64,000 bases of DNA from Bacteroidia bacterium (GTDB lineage Bacteria; Bacteroidota; Bacteroidia; AKYH767-A; OLB10): the NCBI GenBank assembly GCA_016788165.1, contig JAEUTH010000042.1, forward strand, positions 124,001-188,000, in the 5' to 3' direction. Of the stretch, positions 40,201 through 47,647 are shown in pieces. Each line of letters opens with the position of its first letter. Within the stretch, counting starts at the first letter, position 1. The position numbers and the translations under genes are program-made. The notes beneath the pieces were generated by a model, which did no database searches, was not told the origin of the DNA, and saw nothing but the letters and a program-made list of their open reading frames with translations.

Positions 40201-41009
40201 TTTTGATTTTGAGTTACTATGTTTCCATGTCCGTCATCATAAGTCCAGTGAATCACAAAGCTACCCTGGGTGTTATACGTAATCGGGTCAACTGTAGTTG
40301 CTGTTAAGGTACCTGCACAATTGTCGTTAGCAGTTGGGGATGTAACGGTAACCGAACATTGCGCGGTTATATTGGGCAAATTTGCAAACGTTGGTACAGG
40401 TAAAATGGTATCTAATACTCCAGGTTCGTTGTTGTCGGTTAAACCGTTGCAATTATTATCCAAACCATCACAAACTTCTACAGTTCCTGGGTGTATATTT
40501 CCATTTGCGTCATTACAGTCACCGCTTATAGCTATTAACTCACTTGCAACAAAACCATTAACGGGTCGGCTACATTGTGTGATACTGCTGCCCGAACTGT
40601 ATTGATCGCCATCGGCATCCAAATACCAAACCTGCCCGGCATGTTCTAACGAGTCGGCATCGTTACAATCGGTATTATTATTCACATAACCCAAAGGCTG
40701 TGTACATGCAACCGAGTCAATTAACGGGTTGCCATAGCCATCACTATCGTTATCGGAATAATAAATAGTTTGCGCATAGAATGTGGCTGATATGGTGTGA
40801 TTGGTTAGTACATTAGAAAATGTATAACTACTTACAGCGCCAATACTACTATTATCTACCAGCACATCGGCAATGCAATAACCCGTGTTGGGGGTAATCG
40901 TATAAACCTGATTGCTTTCGGCTAAAACAAGTGAAGTACCTGCAGGCGATACACTGCCATTGGCACCGGCCGAAGCGGTAATAGCATAGTCGTTTGTAAG
41001 CCTAACCAT
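34266..41009 (-). CDS. 3' part of a split giant T9SS cargo: InlB-like, MopE-like, HYR, CARDB, SprB repeats, sorting domain
   Basis: A 2247-residue open frame without its own signal peptide. Domains in order: divergent InlB-type repeat (about 8-78), MopE-like Ca-binding segment rich in DNDSDGYG and DCNDA motifs (80-195), two HYR domains (about 196-356), several CARDB-type Ig-like domains (about 360-1255), about 12 SprB repeats (1265-2150) and a type A T9SS sorting domain (LFPNPTNGRLEISF to the C-terminus). It begins with ATG directly after an in-frame TAG that ends the SBBP protein, and the last propeller repeat continues across the TAG. It therefore looks like the downstream part of one gene, and if made alone it would lack an export signal. 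Confidence 0.85.
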   Translation of the reverse strand: MVRLTNDYAITASAGANGSVSPAGTSLVLAESNQVYTITPNTGYCIADVLVDNSSIGAVSSYTFSNVLTNHTISATFYAQTIYYSDNDSDGYGNPLIDSVACTQPLGYVNNNTDCNDADSLEHAGQVWYLDADGDQYSSGSSITQCSRPVNGFVASELIAISGDCNDANGNIHPGTVEVCDGLDNNCNGLTDNNEPGVLDTILPVPTFANLPNITAQCSVTVTSPTANDNCAGTLTATTVDPITYNTQGSFVIHWTYDDGHGNIVTQNQNVIVDDNTIPVISGCLSSITVNASPGQWGSQVNWTPPTASDNCAIDTLISNYNPGAFFTVGTTTVTYTASDVNGNTATCSFNVTVNAPNITGTVNVTIFANDIQFSNSHPNPNTAITVMATVHNYSNVDATNFSCHLVNDFDNTTYPDTTIPLLAAGQEIQISWTITTPATDEFVPMSVWIDYGNALAESNELENHAIRPFINGQPALGGAIKVIANANPNPGYTGQAMTVCGKAWYDNLAQPLPDTSVAGATVMLTINQTGEVYYTTTNSLGNYCFNFAAANDTGNYTYLVSVTDFTLTGDTTGNYNLILSPCLLDLSVSMEVDGSYLCQSVNYIAAGSSITGVVHVQNNCQAISQTTTLFVTTTGTPIPGTFTIPPLAPGQIYDVILPAIVFNTPGTTYISATVDYYNILNESSEINNSVATVINVVPNQPDIIPVGLGISNYYQCFQSEVVARIFNAGATATGNFSARLNVYYNNVLEFTSLQPVSSIQGRCTETVSFLFSPLNIGNYTFEVISDYDSIINESSEINNNLIVPYTFQQCFPDLKVYSCGSMDVKPTDPISPGTISLYAEIANEGQLTAIAPFVVNFNVAGINYPVTINSNLPAGDTILVSLTAATPAYGNNTLIVSADYANTVTESFEYNNDASAALCWDFATSNADCIGNPLNEVFQSACVPANIRVALYNFGLYEASQSEVKFEVSGPGIIGWLSLGTSVIFTDNTCICPYIVAAPGSFSYPQTGTYQIRITADPNGLYTECNETNNQIIFSVNVADIPDLTIYSQYIAPSLLNPQINQSITMNVTYKNIGCSAAPASELFVKVDNMPLDSVTAPALAANAFNTVAIGNSWSSFISGFHVIRAIIDNDNQIVEGGESNNEATRSVYVGHAPNFKATNLVVNEMYPQNGENVTLTATITNNGSYRGTGTIQFLYKVSQNAEVLISQQSLKLLQGQTANISQSWFVVDAHADIIVRIVSVTPTEIDFTDNEKHVHLSPPVISLNANHVSCFGLSDGSITTMVTGGRAPLQIRWSNNASGNSISNLNAGTYVAEVTDADGLTNTYSIIITQPLALSTSATSTAILCNGDSSTVTITASGGIAPYSGTGTFTQVQGSYSYTVTDAHGCTATASLVITEPPAISISETHTDASCYNLNNGSVDLSVTGGVAPYSYQWSNNATVQDLLAVTAGTYTVTVTDSNFCTATTSVVISEPGDLTISCNVLNQVSCNGASDGAVNLFVTGGIAPYAIVPATNNLVAGVYTFVVTDANGCQDSCTVTITEPNVLTATCTATNATYFEALDGTGSVLVSGGTAPYAYLWSNGATTANITGLAAGTYTVTVTDFNGCVTSCAITVTHPINLIYKVINSANPTSTMPYSGSITTSTSGGTLPLSYLWNDGATTADRTGLPGGTYTGTVTDANGYTQTITVTLTYECFLTATNKLVQHASCGQDNGIMTAYPSGGTSYTYQWLTTPVQTTATGTGLTYGFNSYCLIIDTISGCSILDTVVVPLSKGLKASFTVPTYAGGVHVRCFGESNGSASVTVTGSTGPFNYLWSNGVTTASVTGLTAGTYTVTISNNGCTLVSLVTLKQPDLLVAYVTATASGCGVSNGSVTANTTGGKGTYTYSWNTIPVATTKSVSGLLPGLYTVTVADANGCTTTASAIVNSLAGLTVTAVTGNVNCFGGNNGSIYPSATGGAAPYSFVWSDGATNKNRLNLPAATYTVTVTSANGCTGSLSVTLTQPLPIVAITTATPATCYGSLNGTASVAVSGGTPPYSYTWSTAPIRTTAAITGLKKGTYTCTITDSKGCIKFATVIITEPLPISVNITKTNVTVYGGNNGTATSSVTGGISPLTYLWSNGQSSQTATGLHAGTYTVTVTDFSGCTKSKSINITQPVARLYAGINVAQPKLFPNPTNGRLEISFDKNFSGTVVVNIINATGAQVYGVTLDVNDKQHEFELNLHLLAKGVYSIRYSSMHTQWHDRLIIY
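34560..37240 (-). repeat. Array of about 12 SprB-type repeats
   Basis: Twelve degenerate repeats of about 70-85 residues, each with a pattern like C(Y/F)GxxNGs, then a V(T/S)GGxxPY..W motif, and ending AGTYTVTVTDxxGC..: SprB repeats (PF13573 type). SprB itself is a gliding-motility adhesin in Flavobacterium, but these repeats are widespread in Bacteroidota surface proteins. Units differ in sequence, so recent expansion is unlikely. Confidence 0.85.
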
Positions 41010-41012
41010 CTA
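41010..41012 (-). other. In-frame TAG joining the two parts of the giant gene
   Basis: On the minus strand the codons read ... ACT CAA AAT GGC TAG ATG GTT AGG CTT ..., the same frame before and after. By the propeller repeat pattern (GGLDVFFAKYD-like), the TAG falls where an aromatic residue is usual. One substitution would restore a single frame of about 2740 codons with signal peptide and sorting domain in one protein. Confidence 0.9.
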
Positions 41013-42491
41013 GCCATTTTGAGTACCTACACTACCTAAATTAACTACACCGGCTTCGGGGTCGAAATCTACTACATGGGTAAAATATCCTGTTGCAAAC
41101 ACATTATAGTTACCAAAAGCTGTTATCCCTCTTCCTACTTCATCGCCAGCATTTTGGCCAAAACTACGTGCATACAAATAACTGCCTGTTGCATCATATT
41201 TTGCAATAAAAGCATCAAGACCTCCGGCCGCACTTAAATTAACAACCGATGGCCCGGGGTCAAAGTCGGCAGTTGCACTATTAAAATATCCGGATATAAA
41301 AGTCTGGCTTATACTATTAACAGAAATGGCATAAGCCTCGTCATCACCGGTGCCACCCATTGTTATTGCATGCACAAAGCTTCCGCTGTTGTCAAACTTT
41401 AGTAAGTAAGCATCTTTAAGTCCGCCACTTGTACGGGTTGCAACACCTGCCCCGGGATCAAAGTCAACAGTGTTGTTAAAATAACCTACCAAAAATAAGT
41501 TGTTGTTATCATCAACATCCAAGGCATAGCACAAGTCATTTCCATTTCCACCAAAAACTTTTCCGTAATTATAAACTCCGGCAGCCGAAAACTTAGCAAT
41601 AAAAACATCATTAAGGCCACCACCCGAAGCTGAAATGGGACCGGCACCCAAATCAACCGTGCCTACAAAAACACCTGCAACGTAAATGTTACCGGCAGCA
41701 TCGGTGGCTACGGCATAGCCGTTATCATTATTAAAATTACCAAAGTGTTTCGAAAAAACCGTATTGCCCGAAGCGTCAAACTTTACCAGAAATGCATCAT
41801 ACGCCCCATTGCTTGATAACGTGGTAGTTCCACCGCCTGTTATAATTGAAAGACCTCCGTAAAATTGGCCTGTGGCTGCAACATTACCATTGGTATCGGT
41901 AGCCAGTGTATAAACGGTTTCGTAATCGCTGCCGGCCAATAAATTTATATAAACAAAATTTCCGGATGCATCATATTTAGCTACATATCCTTCAGATTGC
42001 GAGGCCGCAGTTTTATTAACCACTGCTGTCCCGGGATCAAAATCAGCGGTACCATAAAAAAAACCTCCAATAAATATGTTGGCGTTTTTATCAATGGAAA
42101 TGCTTTTTACATAATCTCCATTGGCATGATTGCCGCCTATTGCCTTTGCCAAAATAAAATTGCCGTTTACATCATACTTGGCAAAAAACACATCTAAGCC
42201 ACCGGCACTTGTAAGGGCAGCAATACCTGCACCGGGATCAAAATCAACGGAACCGGTAAATTCGCCTGTTATATAAAAATTACCGTTACTGTCAACCGTA
42301 CAAGCTTCGCCATAAACGTTACCTGAATACGGTGTGGTATTGTTCATGGTTTTTGCCCAGTTTAATAACATTTCGGGTTGCTGTGCATGTATCCTGTACA
42401 CTGACATAACACTTAGCAGGCATAGTATGATGATTGATTTGAATTGCATTGACGCTTTAAAAAGCATTGCATTTTGGGTAGGGTTATTCAT
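41010..42491 (-). CDS. 5' part of the split giant gene: signal peptide plus SBBP beta-propeller repeats
   Basis: A 493-residue protein from ATG 42491. Later in-frame Met codons (e.g. 42449) would still leave a signal peptide, and an upstream start at 42557 would give an overlong n-region. The signal peptide core is IIILCLLSVMSV with cleavage likely after HAQ. The body is seven SBBP-type repeats of about 50-60 residues with VDFDPGAG and DAFIAKYD-like motifs, forming a beta-propeller. The last repeat stops at NLGSVGTQNG and would be completed by the first residues of the next frame (MVRLTNDY). It lacks the sorting domain found in that frame. The codon that ends it is TAG. Confidence 0.87.
   Translation of the reverse strand: MNNPTQNAMLFKASMQFKSIIILCLLSVMSVYRIHAQQPEMLLNWAKTMNNTTPYSGNVYGEACTVDSNGNFYITGEFTGSVDFDPGAGIAALTSAGGLDVFFAKYDVNGNFILAKAIGGNHANGDYVKSISIDKNANIFIGGFFYGTADFDPGTAVVNKTAASQSEGYVAKYDASGNFVYINLLAGSDYETVYTLATDTNGNVAATGQFYGGLSIITGGGTTTLSSNGAYDAFLVKFDASGNTVFSKHFGNFNNDNGYAVATDAAGNIYVAGVFVGTVDLGAGPISASGGGLNDVFIAKFSAAGVYNYGKVFGGNGNDLCYALDVDDNNNLFLVGYFNNTVDFDPGAGVATRTSGGLKDAYLLKFDNSGSFVHAITMGGTGDDEAYAISVNSISQTFISGYFNSATADFDPGPSVVNLSAAGGLDAFIAKYDATGSYLYARSFGQNAGDEVGRGITAFGNYNVFATGYFTHVVDFDPEAGVVNLGSVGTQNG
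41040..42330 (-). repeat. SBBP beta-propeller repeats
   Basis: Seven units of about 50-60 residues, with motifs VDFDPGAG (five or six copies with variations) and (D)AF(I/L)AKYDxxGn. The last unit is interrupted by the TAG at 41010-41012. Confidence 0.8.
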
Positions 42492-42644
42492 ATTATCAGA
42501 GATTAGGGATGGGGTTATTTTTAGGAAGTGTATGAAAATGGTTTCGGACAATAACAAACACTTTTAAGTATCGGCTATTTACTTATGGTTAAAAATTATT
42601 TTGGTTGAATGGTTACACAAATTATATAATAGAATTTGCCAAAA

Positions 42645-42668
42645 TCAATCCCCATAAATGGGGATTGA
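42645..42668. repeat. Perfect 9-bp inverted repeat upstream of rsmA
   Basis: TCAATCCCC (42645-42653), loop ATAAAT, then GGGGATTGA (42660-42668). It is strong enough to form a hairpin but lacks a T-run, and lies between the divergent giant gene and rsmA. It could be an operator, a dispersed palindromic repeat or an RNA stem; see the findings. Confidence 0.6.
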
Positions 42669-42760
42669 CCAAGTAATTATATTTGTTACAGAAAATCCTA
42701 TAAAAACAACATATTCAGCAATACGATTTATTGCAGACAGGTATAGAAATCAATTTGGAA

Positions 42761-42768
42761 TATTTTTG
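42761..42768 (+). promoter_or_regulatory. Candidate -7 promoter box of rsmA
   Basis: TATTTTTG matches TAnnTTTG and is followed by CA, 54 bp before the GTG at 42823. No ideal -33 TTTG is seen. Confidence 0.4.
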
Positions 42769-42822
42769 CAGTCAAACAATAAACGCTACTGATTTCTTTT
42801 CTTTACGCAAAATAAAAACAGT

Positions 42823-43590
42823 GTGACTGCAAAAATTGTACGCGCCAAAAAACACCTGGGCCAACATTTTTTAAATGACGAAGGCATTGCCCAACAAATA
42901 GTTGCAGCACTTCAATGTAACGTAAAGTTTACCAACGTATTGGAGATTGGCGCAGGTATGGGTGTACTTACAAAGTACATATTAAAGTTAGATGCAAAAT
43001 TTTATTTAGTCGAAATTGATCACGAATCCGTTGCTTATCTTGAAAGCAATTACCCACAACTGAGTAATAAAATTATATCGAAAGATTTTTTAAAACTTAA
43101 TCTTACACAAATAATTTCAGCACCTGTTGCCATTATTGGCAACTTTCCTTACAACATATCAACCGAAATACTTTTTAAAGTTTTAGAAAATAAAGATTTG
43201 GTACCATTAGTTGTTGGTATGTTTCAAAAAGAAGTTGCCATGCGTGTAACCTCGGCACCGGGCAATAAAGCCTATGGTATTGTAAGTGTGCTCATACAAG
43301 CTTACTATAATGTTGAATATTTGTTTACCGTTGATGCACAGGTGTTTACACCGCCACCCAAAGTACAAAGTGGCGTTATCAGATTAACACGTAATGATGT
43401 AATAGCCTTGCCTTGCAATGAGATGCTATTTAGCAAAGTTGTAAAAACGGCATTTAACCAGCGCAGAAAAACGTTACGTAATGCATTAAAATCGTTTAAC
43501 AAAACAGGCCTCCCATTTATGGATAAACGAGCCGAGCAACTTAGCTGCAGCGATTTTGTTTTACTCACCCAGGCTATTGACACACCATAG
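42823..43590 (+). CDS. rsmA: 16S rRNA (adenine1518/1519-N6)-dimethyltransferase RsmA/KsgA
   Basis: A 255-residue methyltransferase that dimethylates the two adjacent adenines in 16S helix 45. The N-terminus (KKHLGQHFLNDEGIAQQI) and SAM-binding loop (VLEIGAGMGVLTKYI) are typical, and the catalytic NxPY-like motif is NFPYNIST. The C-terminal helical domain with FNQRRKTLRNALK is complete. The start is GTG at 42823; no ATG fits the conserved N-terminus. mgtE follows on the same strand after about 60 bp. Confidence 0.96.
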   Translation: MTAKIVRAKKHLGQHFLNDEGIAQQIVAALQCNVKFTNVLEIGAGMGVLTKYILKLDAKFYLVEIDHESVAYLESNYPQLSNKIISKDFLKLNLTQIISAPVAIIGNFPYNISTEILFKVLENKDLVPLVVGMFQKEVAMRVTSAPGNKAYGIVSVLIQAYYNVEYLFTVDAQVFTPPPKVQSGVIRLTRNDVIALPCNEMLFSKVVKTAFNQRRKTLRNALKSFNKTGLPFMDKRAEQLSCSDFVLLTQAIDTP

Positions 43591-43604
43591 GAAAACATAT
43601 TTTT

Positions 43605-43612
43605 TACATTTG
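43605..43612 (+). promoter_or_regulatory. Candidate -7 promoter box of mgtE
   Basis: TACATTTG, followed by CC, matches TAnnTTTG and sits 37 bp before the mgtE ATG, just after the rsmA stop. mgtE may thus have a promoter of its own. Confidence 0.45.
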
Positions 43613-43649
43613 CCGGCAGCCACACATCAACTGCTAATATTAAACACCA

Positions 43650-45032
43650 ATGGCCGAAATTACTACACAAGCAGCACGATTGTTTGAATTACTGGAACAA
43701 AACAATTTCCTGGAAGTAAAAGATGCCGTTACTTTTTTTTCTGTGCACGAGTTGGTTGACATTGCTCCATTACTTAAACAAAGTGAGCAGCTACTTTTAT
43801 TTAAAGCATTAGACCGTGAAAATGCATATCAGATATTTGAAAATTTAGAAGAAAACCTACAAGAAGATTTATTGGATGTTTTGCCATACAGGCAATTACA
43901 ACTGATACTTAACGATATGTCGCCCGATAAGCGAACAGCCTTACTCGAAAAACTTCCATTAGATAAACTTAACCGTCAGCTTAAACTGCTAACCACCGTT
44001 GAGCGTGATGTAGCCATATCGTTATTAGGTTACCCCGAAAACAGTATCGGCCGTCTGATGACACCGGATTACATAACCATCAAACCCGAGTGGACGGTAC
44101 AGCAGGTACTTGACCATATCAGGCAAAATGGTGAGAATAAAGAAACTTTAGATGTACTATACATTGTTGACGAATCGGGCAAGCTGATAGACGATATCCG
44201 CGTGCGCGATTTTTTAGTTGCACCTACCGAAAGCCATGTAAGCGAATTAAACGATGGCAAATTTGTAGCCCTGCATGTAACCGATGACGAAGAAGTAGCC
44301 GTAAATATTTTTAAACAGCACAACCGTGTGGCATTGCCTGTATTAGATGCAAATGGCGTGTTGTTAGGTATAATTACCATTGATGATATTTTACAATTAG
44401 CCGAACAGGAAGATACAGAAGACATTCAGAAATTAGGTGCCGTTGAAGCCTTAGAAGACCCCTACATGGATACACCATATGGGCAAATGTTACGCAAAAG
44501 AGCGCCATGGTTAATTGCACTTTTTGTGGGCGAATTATTTACTGCCAGCGCCATGATACATTATGAAGATGCCATTGCTAAAGCTGTAGTGCTGGCTACA
44601 TTTATTCCCTTAATTGTATCGAGTGGTGGTAACAGTGGCTCGCAAGCCTCAACACTGATTATACGGGCAATGGCATTGGGCGAAGTAACCCTTACCGATT
44701 GGTGGCGTATTATAAAACGCGAATTTTTTATGGGCTTATCATTAGGCGTAATATTGGCTGCAATTGGCTTTTTCAGAATTGCTGCATTTGAAGCCATGTT
44801 TAACAGTTATGGCGAAGCCTGGCGTTTGGTAGGCTTAACGGTAGCAACAACTATAATTGGTGTGGTAACATGGGGCAGTATATTGGGCAGTATGTTGCCT
44901 TTAATACTTAAAAGATTAGGTGCCGACCCTGCCACATCTTCAAATCCTTTTGTTGCAACCATGGTTGATGTAACCGGTTTGGTAATTTACTTTACACTGG
45001 CTGTATGGTTGCTAAAAGATACGTTGCTTTAA
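43650..45032 (+). CDS. mgtE: Magnesium transporter MgtE
   Basis: A 460-residue MgtE channel. The order is classic: N domain of acidic helices (about 1-130; LPYRQLQLILNDMSPDKRTALLEKL), two CBS domains (about 135-260; IGRLMTPDYITIKPEWTV and VALPVLDANG), the connecting helix, and a five-helix pore domain (about 285-460) with the family's IVSSGGNSGSQAS pore segment. Mg2+ bound between N and CBS domains closes the pore in studied members. It is followed after 15 bp by a hydroxyacid dehydrogenase gene on the same strand. Confidence 0.96.
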   Translation: MAEITTQAARLFELLEQNNFLEVKDAVTFFSVHELVDIAPLLKQSEQLLLFKALDRENAYQIFENLEENLQEDLLDVLPYRQLQLILNDMSPDKRTALLEKLPLDKLNRQLKLLTTVERDVAISLLGYPENSIGRLMTPDYITIKPEWTVQQVLDHIRQNGENKETLDVLYIVDESGKLIDDIRVRDFLVAPTESHVSELNDGKFVALHVTDDEEVAVNIFKQHNRVALPVLDANGVLLGIITIDDILQLAEQEDTEDIQKLGAVEALEDPYMDTPYGQMLRKRAPWLIALFVGELFTASAMIHYEDAIAKAVVLATFIPLIVSSGGNSGSQASTLIIRAMALGEVTLTDWWRIIKREFFMGLSLGVILAAIGFFRIAAFEAMFNSYGEAWRLVGLTVATTIIGVVTWGSILGSMLPLILKRLGADPATSSNPFVATMVDVTGLVIYFTLAVWLLKDTLL

Positions 45033-45047
45033 TATTTTTTGCACCCT

Positions 45048-45992
45048 ATGGCTTCAAATAAAATACTGCTTATTGACACTTTGCACCAAGTGTTTACAAG
45101 CAAACTTAATGCAGCAGGTTTCGAAATTATTGATGCTACAACATGGTCGTTAGCGCAAATAATAAATTACCTGCCTGCATGCATTGGAATAGGCATTAGA
45201 AGCCGTTTTACAATTGATAAAACATTTATTAATGCAGCCACCCAACTTGCTTTTATTTGCAGAGCCGGTGCCGGTATGGAAAACATTGATGTAACGTATG
45301 CTGAAAGCAAAAATATTGCATGCATAAACTCACCCGAAGGAAATAGGGATGCAGTTGCCGAGCATACTTTGGGTATGTTACTTATGCTGCAGCACAAGCT
45401 TATGACTGCCAATTTAGAAATGCGCAATGGCATTTGGCAACGAGCCGAAAACCGCGGCACAGAGCTAAAAAACAAAACCCTTGCTATTATCGGTTTTGGC
45501 AATATGGGCCGTGCATTTGCGCAAAGGTTAACCGGTTTCGATATGCAAGTTATTGCCTATGACCCCCATATTACAATTGAAACCTTGCACAATGTACGTC
45601 TGGTAGATTTAAGTACCGTATTTGAACAGGCTGATATTATAAGTTTGCACATTCCGCTAAATACAGAAACAACCTATATGGTAAATGATACATTTATTAA
45701 TAATTTTAGTAAAAACATTGTTGTAATTAATACATCGCGTGGTAAAAATGTAAACACAGCCGATTTAATAAAACACTTAAAAACCGGTAAAGTAACAGGC
45801 GCCTGTTTAGATGTACTTGAATTTGAAACTACATCGTTCGAAACCATTCAAAACAACCATCCACAACTTCAGTTTCTATTAAACTGTAATAATGTTATAC
45901 TAACACCACACATTGCCGGTTGGACCCATGAATCGAACTACAAATTGGCCGATGTATTAGTAGAAAAAGTACGGCAACTCAAACTTGTTTAA
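45048..45992 (+). CDS. D-isomer-specific 2-hydroxyacid dehydrogenase (SerA-like)
   Basis: A 314-residue NAD-dependent dehydrogenase from ATG 45048 (a TTG at 45039 would add three residues). It has the two-domain fold, with nucleotide-binding IIGFGNMGRAFAQRL, catalytic Arg in NTSRGKNVNT, Glu in the following VLEFE segment and His in LTPHIAGWT. It resembles phosphoglycerate dehydrogenase without the C-terminal ACT regulatory domain. No ser genes are adjacent, so substrate is uncertain (3-phosphoglycerate, glycerate, lactate or another 2-hydroxyacid). It shares a strand and short gaps with mgtE and the DUF2461 gene. Confidence 0.9.
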   Translation: MASNKILLIDTLHQVFTSKLNAAGFEIIDATTWSLAQIINYLPACIGIGIRSRFTIDKTFINAATQLAFICRAGAGMENIDVTYAESKNIACINSPEGNRDAVAEHTLGMLLMLQHKLMTANLEMRNGIWQRAENRGTELKNKTLAIIGFGNMGRAFAQRLTGFDMQVIAYDPHITIETLHNVRLVDLSTVFEQADIISLHIPLNTETTYMVNDTFINNFSKNIVVINTSRGKNVNTADLIKHLKTGKVTGACLDVLEFETTSFETIQNNHPQLQFLLNCNNVILTPHIAGWTHESNYKLADVLVEKVRQLKLV

Positions 45993-46001
45993 TTTATAGT
46001 T

Positions 46002-46661
46002 ATGCAAATTGAAAAACAAACATTCGACTTCTTAAAAACACTCAAAAAAAACAATAACCGCGAATGGTTTGCTACGCATAAAAACGAATATGAAAGTGCG
46101 CGACAAAATTTCGAATTGTTCGTTGATTATCTGCTCAAGCAACTGGTAAGTTTCGATAAACAACTTGCAACGCTGGAAGCACGCAAATGCATGTTCCGCA
46201 TTTATCGTGATGTACGGTTCAGCAAAAACAAAGATCCTTACAAGCATAATTTTAGTGCTGCTATAAATACACAACCCAAGGGCAATGGCTTTGGTTTTTA
46301 TATTCAGGTTGGGCCCGGTGTGTCATTTATAGGTGGTGGTGCCTGGCAACCCGAATCATCGCAACTAAAAAAAATACGTCAGGAAATTGATTATAACGGT
46401 GATGCTTTTTTGAAAATAGTAAACGACAAAAAATTTAAAGCACAGTTTACACAGCTTATGCGAGATCATAAATTGGTAAATCCACCCAAAGGTTATGATA
46501 AAACACATCCACAAATTGAATACCTTAAACTAAATAGTTTTGTTGCCGGTACCGATTTTGATGATGCCGAAGTGTTACACCCATCTTTTGCCAAATCAAT
46601 TATAAATTGCTATAAAACCATTCACCCATTTATCAACTTTTTAAATACAGCAATTAGCTAA
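46002..46661 (+). CDS. DUF2461 (TIGR02453) family protein
   Basis: A 219-residue soluble protein of the DUF2461 family, recognised from FLKTLKKNNNREWFATHKNEY at the N-terminus, MFRIYRDVRFSKNKDPYK in the middle and the GGGAWQPE segment. The family is widespread and uncharacterised. It starts 9 bp after the dehydrogenase, and its stop overlaps the next ATG by one base (TAATG), so translation of the next gene is coupled. I do not assign a function. Confidence 0.88.
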   Translation: MQIEKQTFDFLKTLKKNNNREWFATHKNEYESARQNFELFVDYLLKQLVSFDKQLATLEARKCMFRIYRDVRFSKNKDPYKHNFSAAINTQPKGNGFGFYIQVGPGVSFIGGGAWQPESSQLKKIRQEIDYNGDAFLKIVNDKKFKAQFTQLMRDHKLVNPPKGYDKTHPQIEYLKLNSFVAGTDFDDAEVLHPSFAKSIINCYKTIHPFINFLNTAIS

Positions 46662-47557
46662 TGGCAAAGCGTAACAGCAATATCCTCATTGTTTTTATGT
46701 TGCTGTTTGTTCACACGCTGGTTGCACAAACCATCCCGGTTTCATACAATAATTATAACGAAGAGTTGGGTATCGAAAACTTAGGTCGTTTTTTAAATAA
46801 AAGTGCATTAGAATGCCGGCTTATTGATAATTACTACACCCAGGACGATTATTACAATGTAAGATGGCTGCGTGTAACTGATGATAAACGTGTTTATAGC
46901 AATACCACAAGATTAAGTTTACAGTACGGACTTACGAAACGACTTTTGTTTCGTATTACATACCAAAATCAAAAAACGTTGCAAGGCAAAAATTTTTCCA
47001 AACCATTTGAATATTTCAAAACCAAGGCCGATCAAAAAGCACATTTTAATGATATAGCCATTTCGGGTCAGTATTTATTATCTCAAAAAAAAAGATGGGT
47101 ATTGGCTGGTACCGCTATAATGCCGGTTTACTATAAACTACCCAAATACAACAAAAGCAGTACAAGCAAATTTGTACGACTACATGCAACTATTTTGTAT
47201 GATGCATATCCTACCACTTTTATGCGTATGCAATTGAACAACACATTTGAATTTAGTATTGGTGCGCCTAAAAATGTAAGTGCATTTGTATGTAGCCCCG
47301 ATGCACGTTTTCTTTTTACAATTTGGCGCAATCCAATAATAAACATCACAGCCTTAACACATTTAATATTTCGAATAAATCAAAGTAACAACCAGCCATT
47401 TACCGGCAGGCAAGGGCTCGTTATAAATGGACACATAAACAAATCATTAGATTTAAATACACAGTATATTTACAATTTTATTGGCGAAAATACAGGTGCC
47501 GGTCATACAATGGCATTATCGTTAACATTGCGTTTGCCAAAGCAAACAGAAAATTAA
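46661..47557 (+). CDS. Exported outer-membrane-type beta-barrel protein, function unknown
   Basis: A 298-residue protein with a signal peptide (ILIVFMLLFVHTLVAQ) and a body of alternating strands with many aromatic residues (e.g. TRLSLQYGLTKRLLFRITYQN; WVLAGTAIMPVYYKLP; LNTQYIYNFIGENTG) ending in a phenylalanine-free strand LSLTLRLPK. This fits a small outer-membrane barrel of the transporter/MetA-pathway-of-phenol-degradation style seen in Bacteroidota. I do not recognise the family. It is translationally coupled to the DUF2461 gene. Confidence 0.7.
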   Translation: MAKRNSNILIVFMLLFVHTLVAQTIPVSYNNYNEELGIENLGRFLNKSALECRLIDNYYTQDDYYNVRWLRVTDDKRVYSNTTRLSLQYGLTKRLLFRITYQNQKTLQGKNFSKPFEYFKTKADQKAHFNDIAISGQYLLSQKKRWVLAGTAIMPVYYKLPKYNKSSTSKFVRLHATILYDAYPTTFMRMQLNNTFEFSIGAPKNVSAFVCSPDARFLFTIWRNPIINITALTHLIFRINQSNNQPFTGRQGLVINGHINKSLDLNTQYIYNFIGENTGAGHTMALSLTLRLPKQTEN

Positions 47558-47647
47558 AACAATTTATAAGCATTAATTGTAATTGATTAAATACCATTGA
47601 AAACAAAACCATAAAGTAGATATTTGCTGCCTTTAAAATTTATAGCT

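Noticed and set aside
41010-41012. General recoding of TAG as a sense codon in this organism
   Set aside because: TAG ends intact, well-recognised genes in this window (moxR at 13073, DUF58 at 14021, the peptidase fusion at 26348), so it works as a stop.
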